Shown: positions 62,869 through 64,000 of the stretch, piece after piece
Layout of the letters: every line of letters starts with the position of its first letter
Position numbering within the stretch: position 1 is the first letter of the stretch
Source: Consotaella aegiceratis
Lineage (GTDB): Bacteria; Pseudomonadota; Alphaproteobacteria; Rhizobiales; Rhizobiaceae
Length of the DNA: 64,000 nucleotides
NCBI RefSeq assembly: GCF_036541425.1
Contig: NZ_JAZHFT010000001.1
Span: 248,001-312,000, forward strand
Direction: 5' to 3'
Program-made: the position numbers and the translations under genes
Notes under the pieces: generated by a model
Database searches by the model: none
Told to the model about the DNA's origin: nothing
What the model saw: only the letters and a program-made list of their open reading frames with translations

Positions 62869-64000
62869 CTATTCCTGCCCGATCCAAAACTGCTGCGGAC
62901 GGGCCAAGCCGATGCCGCGGGTCACGTCGTCGACCACCAGACCGGTCGCCACGTTGTGGAAATTGTCGGCGACGATGTTCGGCACCTTGGTCTCGCCGAC
63001 CACGCCGATCACCCAGCCCTGGTCGACGAAGGTCTCGATCAGGTGGTTGACGTTCTTGTCGGCTTCCTCGACCGAGGGCGCCTGCGACGCACTCTCCCAG
63101 TCCTTCCAGAGCGTGCGGATCTCGGAATCCGCGGGCGGCTCGATGCCGGATTCGCCGCCGGTCTTATACCAGACGAACCATTGATTGGCGTAGCTGTCGT
63201 CGCCCATCATGATGCGCGGGTCGGCCGGCACGATCGACAGGCGGTCGAAGCGCGTCCATTGCATCTGGTAATCGTTGTTCTGCCGGTTGTTGTCCCACTG
63301 CGTGCGGTCGATGATGCGGGTCAAGAGCTCGACGCCAACGTCCCGCATGTTGTCCGCCAGCAGCTCCAGCGCATCGGACTGGTCCGGCTCGTAGGCCTCG
63401 ATGACGATGCTCAGCCGCTTGCCGTCGGGACGCAGCCGGAAGCCGTCGCCGTCGCGCTTGTCGAGGCCGATGCCGTCGAGCAGGTCGTTGGCCGTGTCCG
63501 GATCGTAGTCCGCCCAATGCTTTTCGAGTTCGGCATCGAAATAGGGCGAACCGGAAATGGGCGATGCCTGACGCGGCTCGGACAGTCCGGAAAACGCCAG
63601 CTCGTTGATCAGGTCGCGATCGACGGCGATCGACAGGGCGTGCCGGAAGTCGATATTTTCATAGAGCGCGTTGAGCCCTTCGTCCGTCACCGTCATGTTC
63701 GGGACCATCGAATAGGTGGTCGCGTCGACCCAGTCGTTGACGTGGTAATGGCCGCGCTCGGCGTTCTCCTTGTAGAACGTATAGTTCGCCGCCGTCATGT
63801 AGCGGCCCTGCATGTCGATCTGGCCCTGGGCGACCATCAGGCTGACCGCCTCGGGGTCCTGGAACAGGCGGTGCTCGATCTTGTCGATATAGGGCAGCTG
63901 GTTGCCGTCTTGGTCGACCGCGTAATAGTAGGGATTGCGCACCATCGTGACGTTGTTGGCCGACACCGAGGGTGCCGTATCCATCAGCCACGCATTGATC
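62869..64000 (-). CDS. Opp/Dpp-type ABC transporter substrate-binding protein, C-terminal part (cut by window edge)
   Basis: About 377 residues of a family 5 extracellular binding protein; the start lies beyond the right edge. Typical segments are MVRNPYYYAVDQDGNQLPYI, split by the family as NPYYY and LPYID, then DFRHALSIAVDRDLINELAF and DANDLLDGIGL-like text (TANDLLDGIGLDKRDGDG). It is the first known gene of the operon that continues into the two permeases, two ATPases, HAD fusion, 844-residue protein and GH105 enzyme. In rhizobia-like bacteria such binding proteins often carry oligosaccharides instead of peptides, which fits this neighbourhood. Confidence 0.92.
   Translation of the reverse strand, partial: INAWLMDTAPSVSANNVTMVRNPYYYAVDQDGNQLPYIDKIEHRLFQDPEAVSLMVAQGQIDMQGRYMTAANYTFYKENAERGHYHVNDWVDATTYSMVPNMTVTDEGLNALYENIDFRHALSIAVDRDLINELAFSGLSEPRQASPISGSPYFDAELEKHWADYDPDTANDLLDGIGLDKRDGDGFRLRPDGKRLSIVIEAYEPDQSDALELLADNMRDVGVELLTRIIDRTQWDNNRQNNDYQMQWTRFDRLSIVPADPRIMMGDDSYANQWFVWYKTGGESGIEPPADSEIRTLWKDWESASQAPSVEEADKNVNHLIETFVDQGWVIGVVGETKVPNIVADNFHNVATGLVVDDVTRGIGLARPQQFWIGQE

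Overview
The window looks like a chromosomal segment of a GC-rich alphaproteobacterium, most likely Hyphomicrobiales (Rhizobiales). Support comes from the HAD-ribF-ileS order, a CIRCE-controlled groESL operon, an alphaproteobacterial general-stress (EcfG-type) promoter, a RirA-type iron operator, and many solute-binding-protein importers typical of plant- or soil-associated rhizobia-like bacteria. The family cannot be fixed from the sequence alone. The window contains one assembly gap (10 N at 38328-38337).

Layout. 1-10.4 kb is housekeeping and stress: ileS (cut by the left edge), ribF, a NagD-like HAD protein, a Tad-pilus-like membrane protein, groES-groEL, an Rrf2 regulator with a TauE/SafE-type permease, a CsbD stress protein and fumC. 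10.5-12.5 kb holds a membrane-bound sugar-nucleotide dehydratase of the CapD/WbpM type. 12.8-17.6 kb is a sugar-acid module: gluconokinase diverging from a FadR-type regulator that leads a DctP-DctQ-DctM TRAP importer. 17.6-22.2 kb is an iron-type ABC operon with two glutamine-amidotransferase-like proteins and, at its end, a small HNH protein; a RirA-like palindrome overlaps its promoter. 22.5-24.7 kb is a nucleoside hydrolase with a LacI regulator.

From 25 kb to the right edge the window is mostly a carbohydrate-use island. It has (i) a LacI-controlled sugar ABC importer plus a GH3 glycosidase (25.1-31.8 kb); (ii) an FMN reductase, an HxlR regulator, a short-chain dehydrogenase and zwf (31.9-35.6 kb); (iii) a pectin operon with an importer, a GH28 polygalacturonase and a GH105 unsaturated-uronyl hydrolase, facing an AraC regulator (35.6-44.1 kb); (iv) a split ABC system in which the ATPase, an oxidoreductase and a ROK regulator lie opposite a six-hairpin glycosidase-like protein, a binding protein and two permeases (44.2-53.4 kb); and (v) an Opp-type ABC operon that runs on into a HAD fusion protein, an 844-residue uncharacterised protein and a second GH105 enzyme (53.5-64 kb).

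Taken together, the right half suggests import of plant cell-wall oligosaccharides (pectin and probably rhamnogalacturonan or related acidic glycans), cleavage inside the cell, and feeding into central sugar metabolism through gluconokinase and glucose-6-phosphate dehydrogenase. Each module carries its own regulator family. The least explained parts are the Opp-linked operon at 53.5-64 kb and the iron-regulated amidotransferase-like pair at 18.0-19.3 kb.
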